Shown here: positions 8,191 to 16,062 of the stretch, in pieces | Layout: every line of letters begins with the position of its first letter | Numbering within the stretch: the first letter of the stretch is position 1 | Origin: a virus | Length of the DNA: 48,188 bases | Strand: one strand, 5' to 3' | Virus record (IMG/VR): IMGVR_UViG_3300000553_004736 | Coordinates: 1 to 48,188 of that record | Position numbers and translations under genes: made by a program | Notes under the pieces: generated by a model | What the model saw: only the letters and a program-made list of their open reading frames with translations | Told to the model about the DNA's origin: nothing | The model's database searches: none

Positions 8191-9765
8191 CTACATACCC
8201 CCGTCGGCTTGGTCCACAAGGCCATGGGACTTGACCGCGCCGCCAATATCCTTGGCGATGCCCTTGGCGTCCGTGGCCTGGGTCTGGACGGTGATCTGCC
8301 CGATGTGGGTTTCCCGCGTGCTGGTGCTGGTGGAATGGCTGCTGTTGGCCACGGAGGGGCGCATGGCCATGCTGGCGTTTGCTCCCGCTCCAGCAGAGGC
8401 AGGTTGAGGCGTGGACCCTCCAGCCATGCCCAGGGTGGCGACCTTCAGCACCACGTTGCCGATGCTCTTGAGCTTGTCGCCGATCCACCCGAGCGCAGCC
8501 TTGGCCCCGGCCAACAGCGCCTTCCACATCTTGGCCCCGGCGTGCTCGACGGTGAAGAATGCCTTGAGCATCTGAAAGACAATCTCCAGAGCCACCTCAT
8601 TGAAGAAATGACCCACCTCCCTGATGTGCTTGATGAGGAGGTAGAGCCCTGCCGCCACTGCGGCGATGCCCGCCACCAGAAGCACCAGGGGCCAGGTCGC
8701 CATGAACCACGCGATGGCAGCGTTGATGCCCATGAGGATCGCGGCACCATTGACGGCCAGGAAGGCTGCAGCGATGCCGAGAATGCCCGCCTTGATGACC
8801 TCCGAATGATCCCGGGCCCACTGGGCAACCTTACCGAGTGTTTGAGCCATGAATTGCAGCGCAGGCATCAGGTTGGACATGAGGTCGCGCCCGGTGGCTG
8901 CTAGAGCCCCCTTGATGTCAAGCATGGACTGCTCAAACTTCTCGGCGGCTTCCACTTGTTCCGCGCTGGCGACGTGCTTCTTGACGGCGCTGGTCAGGGC
9001 CTCCATGCCCTCCTTGCCCTTCTGGAGCAGGCGCACCGTGCCCTCGTCCAGGCCCAGGCGCTCACCCAACGCCATCGCCTTGGCCCCACTCATGTGCTCC
9101 ATCTTCTCGGCCAGGAGGCCCATCACCTGGGTCGCGTCCTTGCCCTTCAGTGCCACCTCAGAGATGCCCAGGCCAGCGAAGACCTTGAGAGCCATCGCCG
9201 AGCGGGGCCCATGGATGGCGATCATCTCCAGGCGGGAGTTGAGCCCCTTCAAACTGGAATCCATGCCTTCTGCGGTGCCACCTACGCGCTTGACGGCCCC
9301 CTGGAAAGCTTCAAGGTCCTCTACGTCCATGTTCAGGGTCTTGGACAGGCGCCCCGCAGAGACTTCAGCCTCCAGCGTGCCCTTGACGAATTCGACCATG
9401 GCGCCCGCGGCCATCATGATGCCGAAGAACTCCATGGCACTCTCAGCCATGCCCTTGAAGAACTCCTTGCCCTTCTCGGTCTGCTCCTTGATTTTTTCGG
9501 TGGTCTCCTTGGCCTCTTTCTTCATGCTGTCGGAGATCGCCTTGGCGGCCTTCTTCTCGGTCGTCATCAGTTCCTTGGCCGTCGCCTTGGCAACGTCAAT
9601 CTCTTCCTTCGACTTCCCCTTGGCTGCATCCACGATGGCCTTCGCGGATGCAGCAGCCTTCTTGACCATTTCGTTATACATTTTTTCGGCTTCTTGCTCG
9701 CCCTTTTTGAACTCGCTGTTGTCGAGCCCCAGGGTCACCAGCAGCGCGTCGATCACGGTTGCCAT
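8191..9765 (-). CDS. Tail tape measure protein (short)
   Basis: 524 residues. The first 150 are a Lys/Glu/Ala-rich coiled coil, followed by a small hydrophobic patch (FFGIMMAAGAMVEFV). Residues about 330-380 hold two or three strong membrane-like segments (ILGIAAAFLAVNGAAIL and WPLVLLVAGIAAVAAGLYLL). The Ser/Thr-rich C terminus is typical. Location right after the frameshifted tail chaperones is diagnostic. With about 0.15 nm per residue the length would fit a tail of roughly 80 nm, short for a myovirus. The start overlaps the stop of the chaperone fusion as TAATG. Confidence 0.92.
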   Translation of the reverse strand: MATVIDALLVTLGLDNSEFKKGEQEAEKMYNEMVKKAAASAKAIVDAAKGKSKEEIDVAKATAKELMTTEKKAAKAISDSMKKEAKETTEKIKEQTEKGKEFFKGMAESAMEFFGIMMAAGAMVEFVKGTLEAEVSAGRLSKTLNMDVEDLEAFQGAVKRVGGTAEGMDSSLKGLNSRLEMIAIHGPRSAMALKVFAGLGISEVALKGKDATQVMGLLAEKMEHMSGAKAMALGERLGLDEGTVRLLQKGKEGMEALTSAVKKHVASAEQVEAAEKFEQSMLDIKGALAATGRDLMSNLMPALQFMAQTLGKVAQWARDHSEVIKAGILGIAAAFLAVNGAAILMGINAAIAWFMATWPLVLLVAGIAAVAAGLYLLIKHIREVGHFFNEVALEIVFQMLKAFFTVEHAGAKMWKALLAGAKAALGWIGDKLKSIGNVVLKVATLGMAGGSTPQPASAGAGANASMAMRPSVANSSHSTSTSTRETHIGQITVQTQATDAKGIAKDIGGAVKSHGLVDQADGGM

Positions 9766-10414
9766 TAGGCATCGCTCCCTTTGTTGGAGGCCACGCGCTC
9801 GTTGTAGTTGTCCACAGCGATTACCTCCAGCAAGTTGTAGAAGTCCTCAAGGCCATAGGTGCCGTCTTGCAGTTCCCGAAGCGATGCCAGCCGGCGCGAA
9901 ACGACTATGCCGATGCGCGGCGGGACATTCTTGTAATTGGCGAAACCCGGGTCGTCGCCGTCGAAGCCGGGGAGGTCGAGGGCTTGGCGGCGAAGGAAAA
10001 ACCCGTGTGGAGCTTCAGGATTGCGCCCCGGAGCTGGAGCAGCGTGGTGACCTCTTCGATGTCCTCCGTGGTCTTGTTCAGCCCACGCGAGAAATCCGGG
10101 TTCTTGACCGGATCCGGGACGATGCGAACGCACTCCATCATCTCGTCCAGCAGAGGTTCCAGCAGCTCCCACCGGATCTTACCGAGCCCTCCCAGGAGGG
10201 ATGTCCCGATGGCTTTCACTCCGGCTTCGGAGACCAGCCCTTCCATGCCGGCAGCCACGACTTCTTCCGGGATGTTCACCCCGGATTCGATCAGGGCCAG
10301 GAACGCGCGGGCGGCCCACTTCTCGGCTTGGTAAGGGGGCATCTCGGTCAGGAGGAAGACCTTGCCCTTATCCCTGTTCGCGGATTCGACGGTGAACGGC
10401 TGCTTGTTCCGCAT
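9765..10414 (-). CDS. Tail assembly chaperone, long form by -1 ribosomal frameshift
   Basis: Codons 1-139 of the short chaperone are followed, after a -1 slip at 10004-9998, by 77 residues in the other frame (FLRRQALDLPGFDGDDPG ... DGTYGLEDFYNLLEVIAVDNY). The 216-residue fusion corresponds to lambda gpGT. The second frame has no plausible start codon of its own near its beginning and is clearly protein-like, and its stop joins the tape-measure start. The slip rests on a canonical heptamer in the right phase; efficiency cannot be judged. Confidence 0.85.
9905..10414 (-). CDS. Tail assembly chaperone, short form
   Basis: 169 residues, MRNKQPFTVESANRDKGKVF onward, mainly helical, containing LLGGLGKIRWELLEPLLDEMM and ending in a Ser/Thr/Arg-rich tail produced when ribosomes read through the slippery site without shifting. 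This is the equivalent of lambda gpG, made in excess and absent from the virion. Located between tube and tape measure, where chaperone pairs always lie. The last 30 residues (after LHTGF) look non-conserved, supporting the view that the shifted product carries the second functional domain. Confidence 0.85.
   Translation of the reverse strand: MRNKQPFTVESANRDKGKVFLLTEMPPYQAEKWAARAFLALIESGVNIPEEVVAAGMEGLVSEAGVKAIGTSLLGGLGKIRWELLEPLLDEMMECVRIVPDPVKNPDFSRGLNKTTEDIEEVTTLLQLRGAILKLHTGFSFAAKPSTSPASTATTRVSPITRMSRRASA
9998..10004 (-). promoter_or_regulatory. Slippery heptamer G_GGT_TTT for -1 frameshift
   Basis: Read on the minus strand, codons ACG GGT TTT TCC contain G GGT TTT, an X_XXY_YYZ heptamer in phase with the upstream chaperone frame. 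A -1 slip gives GGG TTT then TTC CTT CGC, which continues the downstream frame exactly where the protein similarity to tail chaperones continues. Confidence 0.85.
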
Positions 10415-10415
10415 C

Positions 10416-10853
10416 TTACACCGCCGTCTTCTGGACGGACTGCCAGGTGATCTCGTAGGAGAGCGGATCCAGCACCTTCTTGGCGTCGGGCATATCCTTG
10501 TAGTCGGTCAGGAACCCCCGGATGCAGGTATATTCCCGGCCGTTCGAAGGGAACAGGGCCGTCATGCTGGCGGCGATGGAGTCCGCCGGGGAGGTGTTCT
10601 CCGCGTTATACCAGTCGTCGAAAACCTGCTGGCTCTCGGAGCTGGCTTCCAGGTGGATCTTCATAACCCGGGGCTGGAGCTGCTTGCCCGAGCTGAGGAT
10701 GCCGTCCACGCCGAAGCGGGTCACGTTGGGCTTCACGGCCGCCAGATCGAAGATGTCATCGGTCTTGAAACCCTGGAGCTGGACCCCATTGGGATAGACG
10801 CCCGGAATGGTGAGGACCAGCACCACGTCAAGCGAAGTGAGAGAACGGGTCAT
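10416..10853 (-). CDS. Tail tube protein (DUF3277-like)
   Basis: 145 residues: MTRSLTSLDVVLVLTIPGVYPNGVQLQGF, then FDLAAVKPNVTRFGVDGILSSG and YTCIRGFLTDYKDMPDAKKVLDPLSYEITW. This is the pattern of KPP10/DUF3277-type inner tube proteins, whose gene regularly follows the DUF3383 sheath gene, as here. It forms the inner tube around the tape measure. Spacing to the sheath stop is 9 bases. Confidence 0.82.
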   Translation of the reverse strand: MTRSLTSLDVVLVLTIPGVYPNGVQLQGFKTDDIFDLAAVKPNVTRFGVDGILSSGKQLQPRVMKIHLEASSESQQVFDDWYNAENTSPADSIAASMTALFPSNGREYTCIRGFLTDYKDMPDAKKVLDPLSYEITWQSVQKTAV

Positions 10854-10862
10854 GGGATCTCC

Positions 10863-12563
10863 TTAGATGAGGTCGATGCTGGCGACGTTGAGGGAGGTCA
10901 CGCCGAACGCGCCGCAATACCAGAACAGGCAGGGCGGAGTGGTGACGGGCGTCGGGGCCGGGAGGACCTGGAGATACCAGCCGACGGCGTTGAGGATCGG
11001 GGCGATGTTCTTGCCCGCCTGGGAATTGACCAGGGCGATCTGCGTGCTGGTGAGGTTCACGCCGGTCTGGATCACGCCGGCATTGAGCGCCTGTGCGAAG
11101 AGGGTCTTGAGCGCGGCCTTGATGAGCGTGTAGCCGGCGGGATCGTTCGGGATCGAATTGGCCCCGGTGAACATGCCCATTTCGGCAAGCTGAATGTTGG
11201 CGTTGAGCCAGATCGCATCCACGTAGGCGCCGATCTGGAGGTAGGACCCACTGATCTGGCCCGGGTAGAGGATGTTCCACTGGGTGGCCGCGGTGGCGTA
11301 GGACCCGTAGTAGTTCAGGCCATTGGCGATCACGTTCGCCGCGGTGACCGAATCGGTGACGCTCGGGGGGATCACGGCATTGCTGGTCTTGTAGGAGTGG
11401 TCGAGCCGACCGTTCGTGACGTTGTAGTTCGTGCTGGCCGTGAGGCTCAAGTCGAAGGCCGATTCCAGGGCGCTCAGGAAGCAGGCGGTCCCGGACACGC
11501 TGTTCTGCTGCAGCCAGTAGCCGAAGCCGACGTAGGAGCCGTGAGCGCCCTTGGCGGTCGCGTCCGTGGAGTAGGGGGCGTAGTAGAACTGGCCATTGGT
11601 ACCGGCCGTCCAGGTGGCGAAGGCCTGCTTGTCGGTGTCGATCGGTTCGAAGGCGGTGGAGAACCCGGCCCAGTTCGCGGTCTGCGCAACCAGGGCGGTC
11701 ATGGCGGTGCCGGGGACCATGGCGGCGGAACCCTGCGAGAGGGTGCCCCCGTTGCCCGAGGCGAGGCCCAACGTCGCGGCGAGGGTGCCAGTGGCGTAGG
11801 TCATGGTCGAGGTCGCTCCGGTCGTGCCAGAGGTCACCACGAAGGCGCCGAGGAGGCTGCTGTAGGTGACGGCGGCAGAACCAGCGAGGCTCAGAGCCGT
11901 GGTGAGCAGAGCGGCGGCGTTGCTGAGGCTGGTGGCCGCGCTGAGGTTCACGGCGGCGAAGGACTTGACCACCCCGTCGATCGTGATGCTGAGGGTGCCG
12001 GAGACGATGGCCTGAACCTGGGCCAGGGTCAAGCCCATGGCCGCGCCGTTCAGGAACGCGGGGCAGGCGACGGAGGCGTAGCGGCTGAAGATCAGCGCCT
12101 GGGGCGTCTGGGTGCCGATGGTGAAGCCCGCGAAGTAGACCTGGGCCATCTGGTATTCCAGGCAGTTCGAGGTCATGGCCGAGCTGGTGGCCTGCGTGAA
12201 GCCCGGGCCGGAGATGGTCACGGTGCCGATGCCGGTCACGCTGCTGTAGGTGCCGATGGCGGTGATGACGGTCCCGGGCGGGACGCCGACAGCCTGGGCG
12301 CCCTGGATTTGCTGGCCGACCGCCAGCGCCCCGGAGATGGTCTGCGTGACGGTGAGGGTGTTGCCGACGCAGGTTCCGGTGAAGTTGCAGTTGTAGTTCC
12401 CGAAGTAGGCCAGCACCGCGGCCAGGTTCGGGAAGGACAAGGGCGTCCCCACCGGCAGGGAAGCATTCTGGCTGAGGATGACCCCGTTGAGGGTCTCGGC
12501 GACGCCGCCCCCGGAGACCACGCTGGGCGTCACGCTGATGAGCTGCTTGACAGGGATAGACAT
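10863..12563 (-). CDS. Contractile tail sheath protein (DUF3383-like)
   Basis: 566 residues, MSIPVKQLISVTPSVVSGGG followed by TLNGVILSQNASLPVGTPL, the usual start of DUF3383 sheath-like proteins. Residues about 55-130 carry a divergent copy of the Thr/Gly-rich module found in other virion proteins (GNTLTVTQTISGALAVGQQI ... IGTVTISGPGF). The C-terminal half (NGLNYYGSYATAATQWNILYPGQISG; LNANIQLAEMGMF; NSQAGKNIAPILNAVGWYLQ) is typical of contractile sheath subunits. Its presence defines the phage as a myovirus. Confidence 0.85.
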   Translation of the reverse strand: MSIPVKQLISVTPSVVSGGGVAETLNGVILSQNASLPVGTPLSFPNLAAVLAYFGNYNCNFTGTCVGNTLTVTQTISGALAVGQQIQGAQAVGVPPGTVITAIGTYSSVTGIGTVTISGPGFTQATSSAMTSNCLEYQMAQVYFAGFTIGTQTPQALIFSRYASVACPAFLNGAAMGLTLAQVQAIVSGTLSITIDGVVKSFAAVNLSAATSLSNAAALLTTALSLAGSAAVTYSSLLGAFVVTSGTTGATSTMTYATGTLAATLGLASGNGGTLSQGSAAMVPGTAMTALVAQTANWAGFSTAFEPIDTDKQAFATWTAGTNGQFYYAPYSTDATAKGAHGSYVGFGYWLQQNSVSGTACFLSALESAFDLSLTASTNYNVTNGRLDHSYKTSNAVIPPSVTDSVTAANVIANGLNYYGSYATAATQWNILYPGQISGSYLQIGAYVDAIWLNANIQLAEMGMFTGANSIPNDPAGYTLIKAALKTLFAQALNAGVIQTGVNLTSTQIALVNSQAGKNIAPILNAVGWYLQVLPAPTPVTTPPCLFWYCGAFGVTSLNVASIDLI

Positions 12564-12573
12564 GGGCGCCCTC

Positions 12574-13098
12574 CTAGGGCTTGGTGAGGATGTCGAGGAT
12601 GGTGGGCTTGGGAATGGTCAGGAACGTCATGGGCGCGACGATGGCCGGGTTGTATTGCAGATGCACCCGCGTGAGCAGCCGCATTTCGTACTGCTCCTCG
12701 CCGTTGACCAGAGGGGCGCTTGTCGGATCTTCGTGGTAGAGGGGAACCAAGCCGCTGGGCGCGAAGTATTGGGTTCCGAGGCTCGAACTGAAGGCGGTGG
12801 TCAAAATTGACATCCAGTCGGAGGCGCTGGGACCGTAGCAGTCGAGCTGGATCACGAAATCCTTGTCCTGCTGCTCGGTCACGGTCTCGACGGGAAAGGC
12901 GTTCGTGAAGAGCCGGACATTGGTGCTCAATCGCTTCTGGGCGATCCGGGTCATGCAGACGAATCCGCCCGTGGGGGTGGAAACCCGGTTTCCGAGTTCC
13001 TGGATGACGTGGTTGATGTCCAGCCCGAGCGCATCCATGATCCACGCCTGGAGGGCCTGGAACACCTGGTCATCGGTGATGGTGGAGGTGTAGGTCAT
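12574..13098 (-). CDS. Neck/tail terminator protein
   Basis: 174 residues: MTYTSTITDDQVFQALQAWI, LGLDINHVIQELGNRVSTPTG, then YGPSASDWMSILTTAFSS and PLVNGEEQYEMRLLTRVHL. The pattern fits the LIC_12616-type neck terminator proteins that precede the sheath gene in this kind of phage. It would cap the tail tube and join it to the connector. The assignment is from pattern plus position. Confidence 0.65.
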   Translation of the reverse strand: MTYTSTITDDQVFQALQAWIMDALGLDINHVIQELGNRVSTPTGGFVCMTRIAQKRLSTNVRLFTNAFPVETVTEQQDKDFVIQLDCYGPSASDWMSILTTAFSSSLGTQYFAPSGLVPLYHEDPTSAPLVNGEEQYEMRLLTRVHLQYNPAIVAPMTFLTIPKPTILDILTKP

Positions 13099-13235
13099 TG
13101 CACGACCTCAACCTTCACGGCATGGTCAATGCACCAGAATGCCAGGCGCTTGGAGATGAGCGAGGCCAGGACGATGGGCCAGGACCAGCCCTTGCGGATG
13201 GAGATCTTGACCAGGATGGAAGGGGCACTCGCCAT
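13095..13235 (-). CDS. Small coupled protein of the head-tail junction operon
   Basis: 46 residues (MASAPSILVKISIRKGWSWP, then IVLASLISKRLAFWCIDHAV). Both ends are joined to neighbours by ATGA overlaps: its start overlaps the stop of the connector gene upstream, and its stop overlaps the start of the terminator gene. That makes it a likely real gene although it is very short. It is basic with a hydrophobic centre that could be one membrane segment or an amphipathic helix. Function unknown. Confidence 0.6.
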   Translation of the reverse strand: MASAPSILVKISIRKGWSWPIVLASLISKRLAFWCIDHAVKVEVVQ

Positions 13236-13606
13236 CAGGACACCTGCTTCTGGATGGCCGCAGAGCACCAGTCGGGGAACTGTTCGAGGATGTGGACCAC
13301 CAGCCAGATGGTGCCGTCGGCGAGGGTGACCATATCGCCGCCAAGGCTCTGGGCCCGATCGACGGCGTGGAGGGTGCCATTGACCCAGAGCTTCCGGAGG
13401 ATGCCGTCGATGCCCAGACCGTTGACGTGCCGGAGCTGGTCGCTGGTGAGCTCCTGGACCTGGGCGTCAATATTGACCACCGAAGCATAGGTGGGAGACT
13501 GCTTGCCGCCCGCCGCGGTGGTGTAGCCGGTGCTGGCCTTGAGCGCGACCTTCTGGCTCGGGTTGACGGACCCGATGGCGCCGGAGGCGATCCCATGGAG
13601 GTTCAT
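13235..13606 (-). CDS. Head-tail connector / head closure protein
   Basis: 123 residues: MNLHGIASGAIGSVNPSQKV, YASVVNIDAQVQELTSDQLRH and MVTLADGTIWLVVHILEQFPDWC. Size, beta-rich character and place between the gp6-like connector and the terminator match head-closure proteins of myophages with DUF2184 capsids. Its start overlaps the upstream stop by ATGA. No enzymatic motif is seen. Confidence 0.6.
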   Translation of the reverse strand: MNLHGIASGAIGSVNPSQKVALKASTGYTTAAGGKQSPTYASVVNIDAQVQELTSDQLRHVNGLGIDGILRKLWVNGTLHAVDRAQSLGGDMVTLADGTIWLVVHILEQFPDWCSAAIQKQVS

Positions 13607-14136
13607 TCGTTCACCCGGAAATCGACCGCGTTGAGCATGTTGTGCGAGTCGATCAGGGGCTTGCTCTCGCCGCCCGCGAACTGCTTGCGGGCCTTGGTCG
13701 CAGCCGAGATGTCCGGGCCGTCGAAATTGATGATGCTGTCCTGAAGCTGTTCCTTGATCTTCAGGCCGATCATCTGAAGGGCCTTCTTGGAGTTGTAGCC
13801 ATTGGCCTTGAGCGCGGCCCCGATCAGCCGCCCCCAGGTCGGGCTTTGCTTGGCGATCATGCCGCTGAAGAACGGACGGGGCGGCATGAACTTGTTGCCG
13901 TATTCCAGTTGGAACGCGACCGTGGCAGCGGGGACCTGGCTTCCCTTGGCGTTGTCGGACTTCTTCCGGCTGCCCTTCTTGGACGGGCCCTTGGGGCGCG
14001 GTCCATTCCAGCCGGCAGTTGACCCTTCCAGGAAGCCGACGCTCACAGTGGCCTCGTCACCGATGGCCTTGGCGATCGCAGCCAGGGCTTCGCCCATCTT
14101 GTTGCCGCCGGAGAACGCCGCCACATCGAAGGTCAT
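13603..14136 (-). CDS. Neck/tail completion protein, HK97 gp10/Mu gpG-like
   Basis: 177 residues: MTFDVAAFSGGNKMGEALAAI, VSVGFLEGSTAGW, a Lys/Ser/Pro-rich loop, then VAFQLEYGNKFMPPRPFFSGMI. The EYG....PPRPFF block is a hallmark of phage neck/tail completion proteins. It is followed by the helix KALQMIGLKIKEQLQDSI. It sits between the gp6-like connector and the head-closure protein. A role in joining head and tail is inferred from the family. Confidence 0.78.
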   Translation of the reverse strand: MTFDVAAFSGGNKMGEALAAIAKAIGDEATVSVGFLEGSTAGWNGPRPKGPSKKGSRKKSDNAKGSQVPAATVAFQLEYGNKFMPPRPFFSGMIAKQSPTWGRLIGAALKANGYNSKKALQMIGLKIKEQLQDSIINFDGPDISAATKARKQFAGGESKPLIDSHNMLNAVDFRVNE

Positions 14137-14139
14137 CGC

Positions 14140-14562
14140 TTATCCCCTCGGGACGTAGGAGGGGATCATCTGGGGGGCGCCGATGTAGAGCATCCCCCGG
14201 AACGAAGAGGAAGCACGCCAGTAGGCCGCGCCGTATTTCGTCTGGTTATACCAGGCCGCCGCTTCGGAGGTGGTCCCGAAGTCGGCTTTGACCGACACGG
14301 AACCTTCCTTCGCTTCGGAGACCCGGCCCACCAGGGAGTTCGCGGACTGACCGCTCACGCCGATGTTCAGGGCCGTGATGTGAGCGGTCAGCATCCAGAG
14401 GAAAGCGGTCCGGGTGGGGATGTCCTGCACCTGGGAGTTGTCCGTGTTGTCGAGGTAGAACGTGGCTTCCGTGAACAGCATCCCGAGCATCGTCGGGCTC
14501 ACCGAAGCGAACTCCGGGTAGCGGACGATGAAGCCAACGGGATCGAAAGCGACGACAGTCAC
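14140..14562 (-). CDS. Head-tail connector protein (DUF4054, gp6-like)
   Basis: 140 residues beginning with FDPVGFIVRYPEFASVSPTM, then LFTEATFYLDNT and RTAFLWMLTAHITAL, and ending in AYWRASSSFRGMLYIGAPQ. This is the DUF4054 pattern, a small helical adaptor that binds the portal and opens the connector. It lies two genes after the capsid gene. Confidence 0.85.
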   Translation of the reverse strand: MTVVAFDPVGFIVRYPEFASVSPTMLGMLFTEATFYLDNTDNSQVQDIPTRTAFLWMLTAHITALNIGVSGQSANSLVGRVSEAKEGSVSVKADFGTTSEAAAWYNQTKYGAAYWRASSSFRGMLYIGAPQMIPSYVPRG

Positions 14563-14571
14563 GGTGCTCCT

Positions 14572-15003
14572 TTACAGAACCAGGCCGGCGGGTTGATTGG
14601 TCTTGTTCGAATCCTCGACGCCGTGTTCCTTGGGGATCAGGGCTTCGAAACCGCAGCGCACCTTCTCCATGTCCTTGGCCATGGCCGTGGCTTCGTCGCG
14701 GTCCTTGCCGACGTAGATCGCAGGGGATTCGCCGTTGGGGCCGGGAAGGAGCGGCTGGAACGTGTGCTTGCCCTTGTTGAACGGATCCGGGAAGGACCGC
14801 AGGATCATCGCGTTCCAGTCGTCCCAGAACTTCTTGTCGATCACGTTCAGGCTGTCGACATAGACGATCTCCGGCGCCTGGAACTTCCGCTTGGGGTTCG
14901 GCTGGAGGTAGTTGGCAGATCCGCGAAGAGATACCCGCTTGTCCCCGACCTGGAGAACCAGGCCGTGGGGCAGCTTGCACATGACGATGACGGATTCAGC
15001 CAT
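14572..15003 (-). CDS. Conserved head-region protein of unknown function
   Basis: 143 residues from MAESVIVMCKLPHGLVLQVGDK, two bases after the capsid stop with GGAG upstream. The open frame extends further but that extension is the capsid gene in another frame. It contains VDSLNVIDKKFWDDWNAMIL, SPAIYVGKDRDEATAMAKDME and PKEHGVEDSNKTNQPAG. Similar proteins are often found right after DUF2184 major capsid genes. It may be a minor head or connector component. Confidence 0.6.
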   Translation of the reverse strand: MAESVIVMCKLPHGLVLQVGDKRVSLRGSANYLQPNPKRKFQAPEIVYVDSLNVIDKKFWDDWNAMILRSFPDPFNKGKHTFQPLLPGPNGESPAIYVGKDRDEATAMAKDMEKVRCGFEALIPKEHGVEDSNKTNQPAGLVL

Positions 15004-15004
15004 T

Positions 15005-16048
15005 TTAAACTCCGAGGAGCTGGGTGATGGCGGCGGGGATCTTGACGATCGCGCCCCAGGTGCCAGCGGACTTCTTCTGGTAGGTCGAGGAGGTGTCACG
15101 CACGATTGCGTGAGCCCGCATCTTTTCGGTGAAGGCGCAGAACCCGGCCTTCTGGCCCTGGACCATGGGCGCGATGAGCTGCACCAGGTTGCCGGAGCCG
15201 GTGGCGTATTCGACGGCGGTCTTGATCTCCATGTTGGGGAACGCCTTCTTCAGGTATTCCTGCACATTGGCGGTGCCGTAGGTGTTCTGCATGCTGGTCA
15301 GCATGTAGGGCTCGGTGAGGGGCGCCATGACCAGGGTCAGCTTGTCCTTCATGGAGACGTTGCCGCCCAACTGGGTGTTGAGCAGGGCGAACATGCGCTG
15401 GACATCGCCGACGATCTGGACGCCGGTCGCGGTGGACCAGGCGGCGGTCGGGGTCAGCGGGGCGCTGAGGGCCGGGTCGTTCAGCAGGCCGTAGTTGCTC
15501 AGGCCGGCGACGCCGAACGCGTAGCTCTTGTTCAGGAACTTGGCGAAGCACAGGGCGCCGCTGATGTTCTGCTCGGCAGCCCAGTCGATCTTGGCCTGCC
15601 CCGCCATCTCCATCTCTTCGTCACCCCAGCGAGTGAAGATCTGGAAGGTGTAGCTCTGCCTGGGCTCGTAGTTCACGTTGGCACCGGCCAGGCCGTTGTT
15701 GTTGTAGTCGCCGTAGCTCGACACTTCGCCGGTCGCTTCCACCAGCGGGAACATGGCGCTCTTGGTGATCCAGTCGCCCTTCTTGACCTCGCCGAAGATG
15801 TTGGCGAGTTCGGGCGGGGTGGTGAGCACCCGGGTCAGCTCGGGGTCGAGGAAGTTGGTCAGATACGCAGGGATGCCCGCGTTGCCGAAGGTGACCAACT
15901 GGCTCTGCAGCGCGTTGGTCGGAGCCGCGTCGGCCAGGACCGCACGCTGGGCGTCAATGGCGACCTGGGAACTGGTGTAGTCCACGGCGCCCGGGAAGAT
16001 GATCCCGAAGTCCCTGGCCAGGAGGGGGATGTGAGAGTTGATGCGCAT
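15005..16048 (-). CDS. Major capsid protein (DUF2184)
   Basis: 347 residues. Motifs of the DUF2184 capsid family are visible: LARDFGIIFPGAVDYTSSQVA, GIPAYLTNFLDPELTRVLTTP, GDWITKSAMFPLVEATGEVSSYGDY and QIFTRWGDEEMEMAGQAKID. The C-terminal half contains MKDKLTLVMAPLTEPYM and ends GTWGAIVKIPAAITQLLGV. HK97 fold is expected. There is no N-terminal delta domain, consistent with a separate scaffold gene nearby. Confidence 0.92.
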   Translation of the reverse strand: MRINSHIPLLARDFGIIFPGAVDYTSSQVAIDAQRAVLADAAPTNALQSQLVTFGNAGIPAYLTNFLDPELTRVLTTPPELANIFGEVKKGDWITKSAMFPLVEATGEVSSYGDYNNNGLAGANVNYEPRQSYTFQIFTRWGDEEMEMAGQAKIDWAAEQNISGALCFAKFLNKSYAFGVAGLSNYGLLNDPALSAPLTPTAAWSTATGVQIVGDVQRMFALLNTQLGGNVSMKDKLTLVMAPLTEPYMLTSMQNTYGTANVQEYLKKAFPNMEIKTAVEYATGSGNLVQLIAPMVQGQKAGFCAFTEKMRAHAIVRDTSSTYQKKSAGTWGAIVKIPAAITQLLGV

Positions 16049-16062
16049 GTTGGCTCGCTCCT

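Noticed and set aside
8189-8527. Longer version of the 177-residue tail protein
   Set aside because: The extra residues are the out-of-frame shadow of the tape-measure gene; ATG 8188 directly follows its stop.
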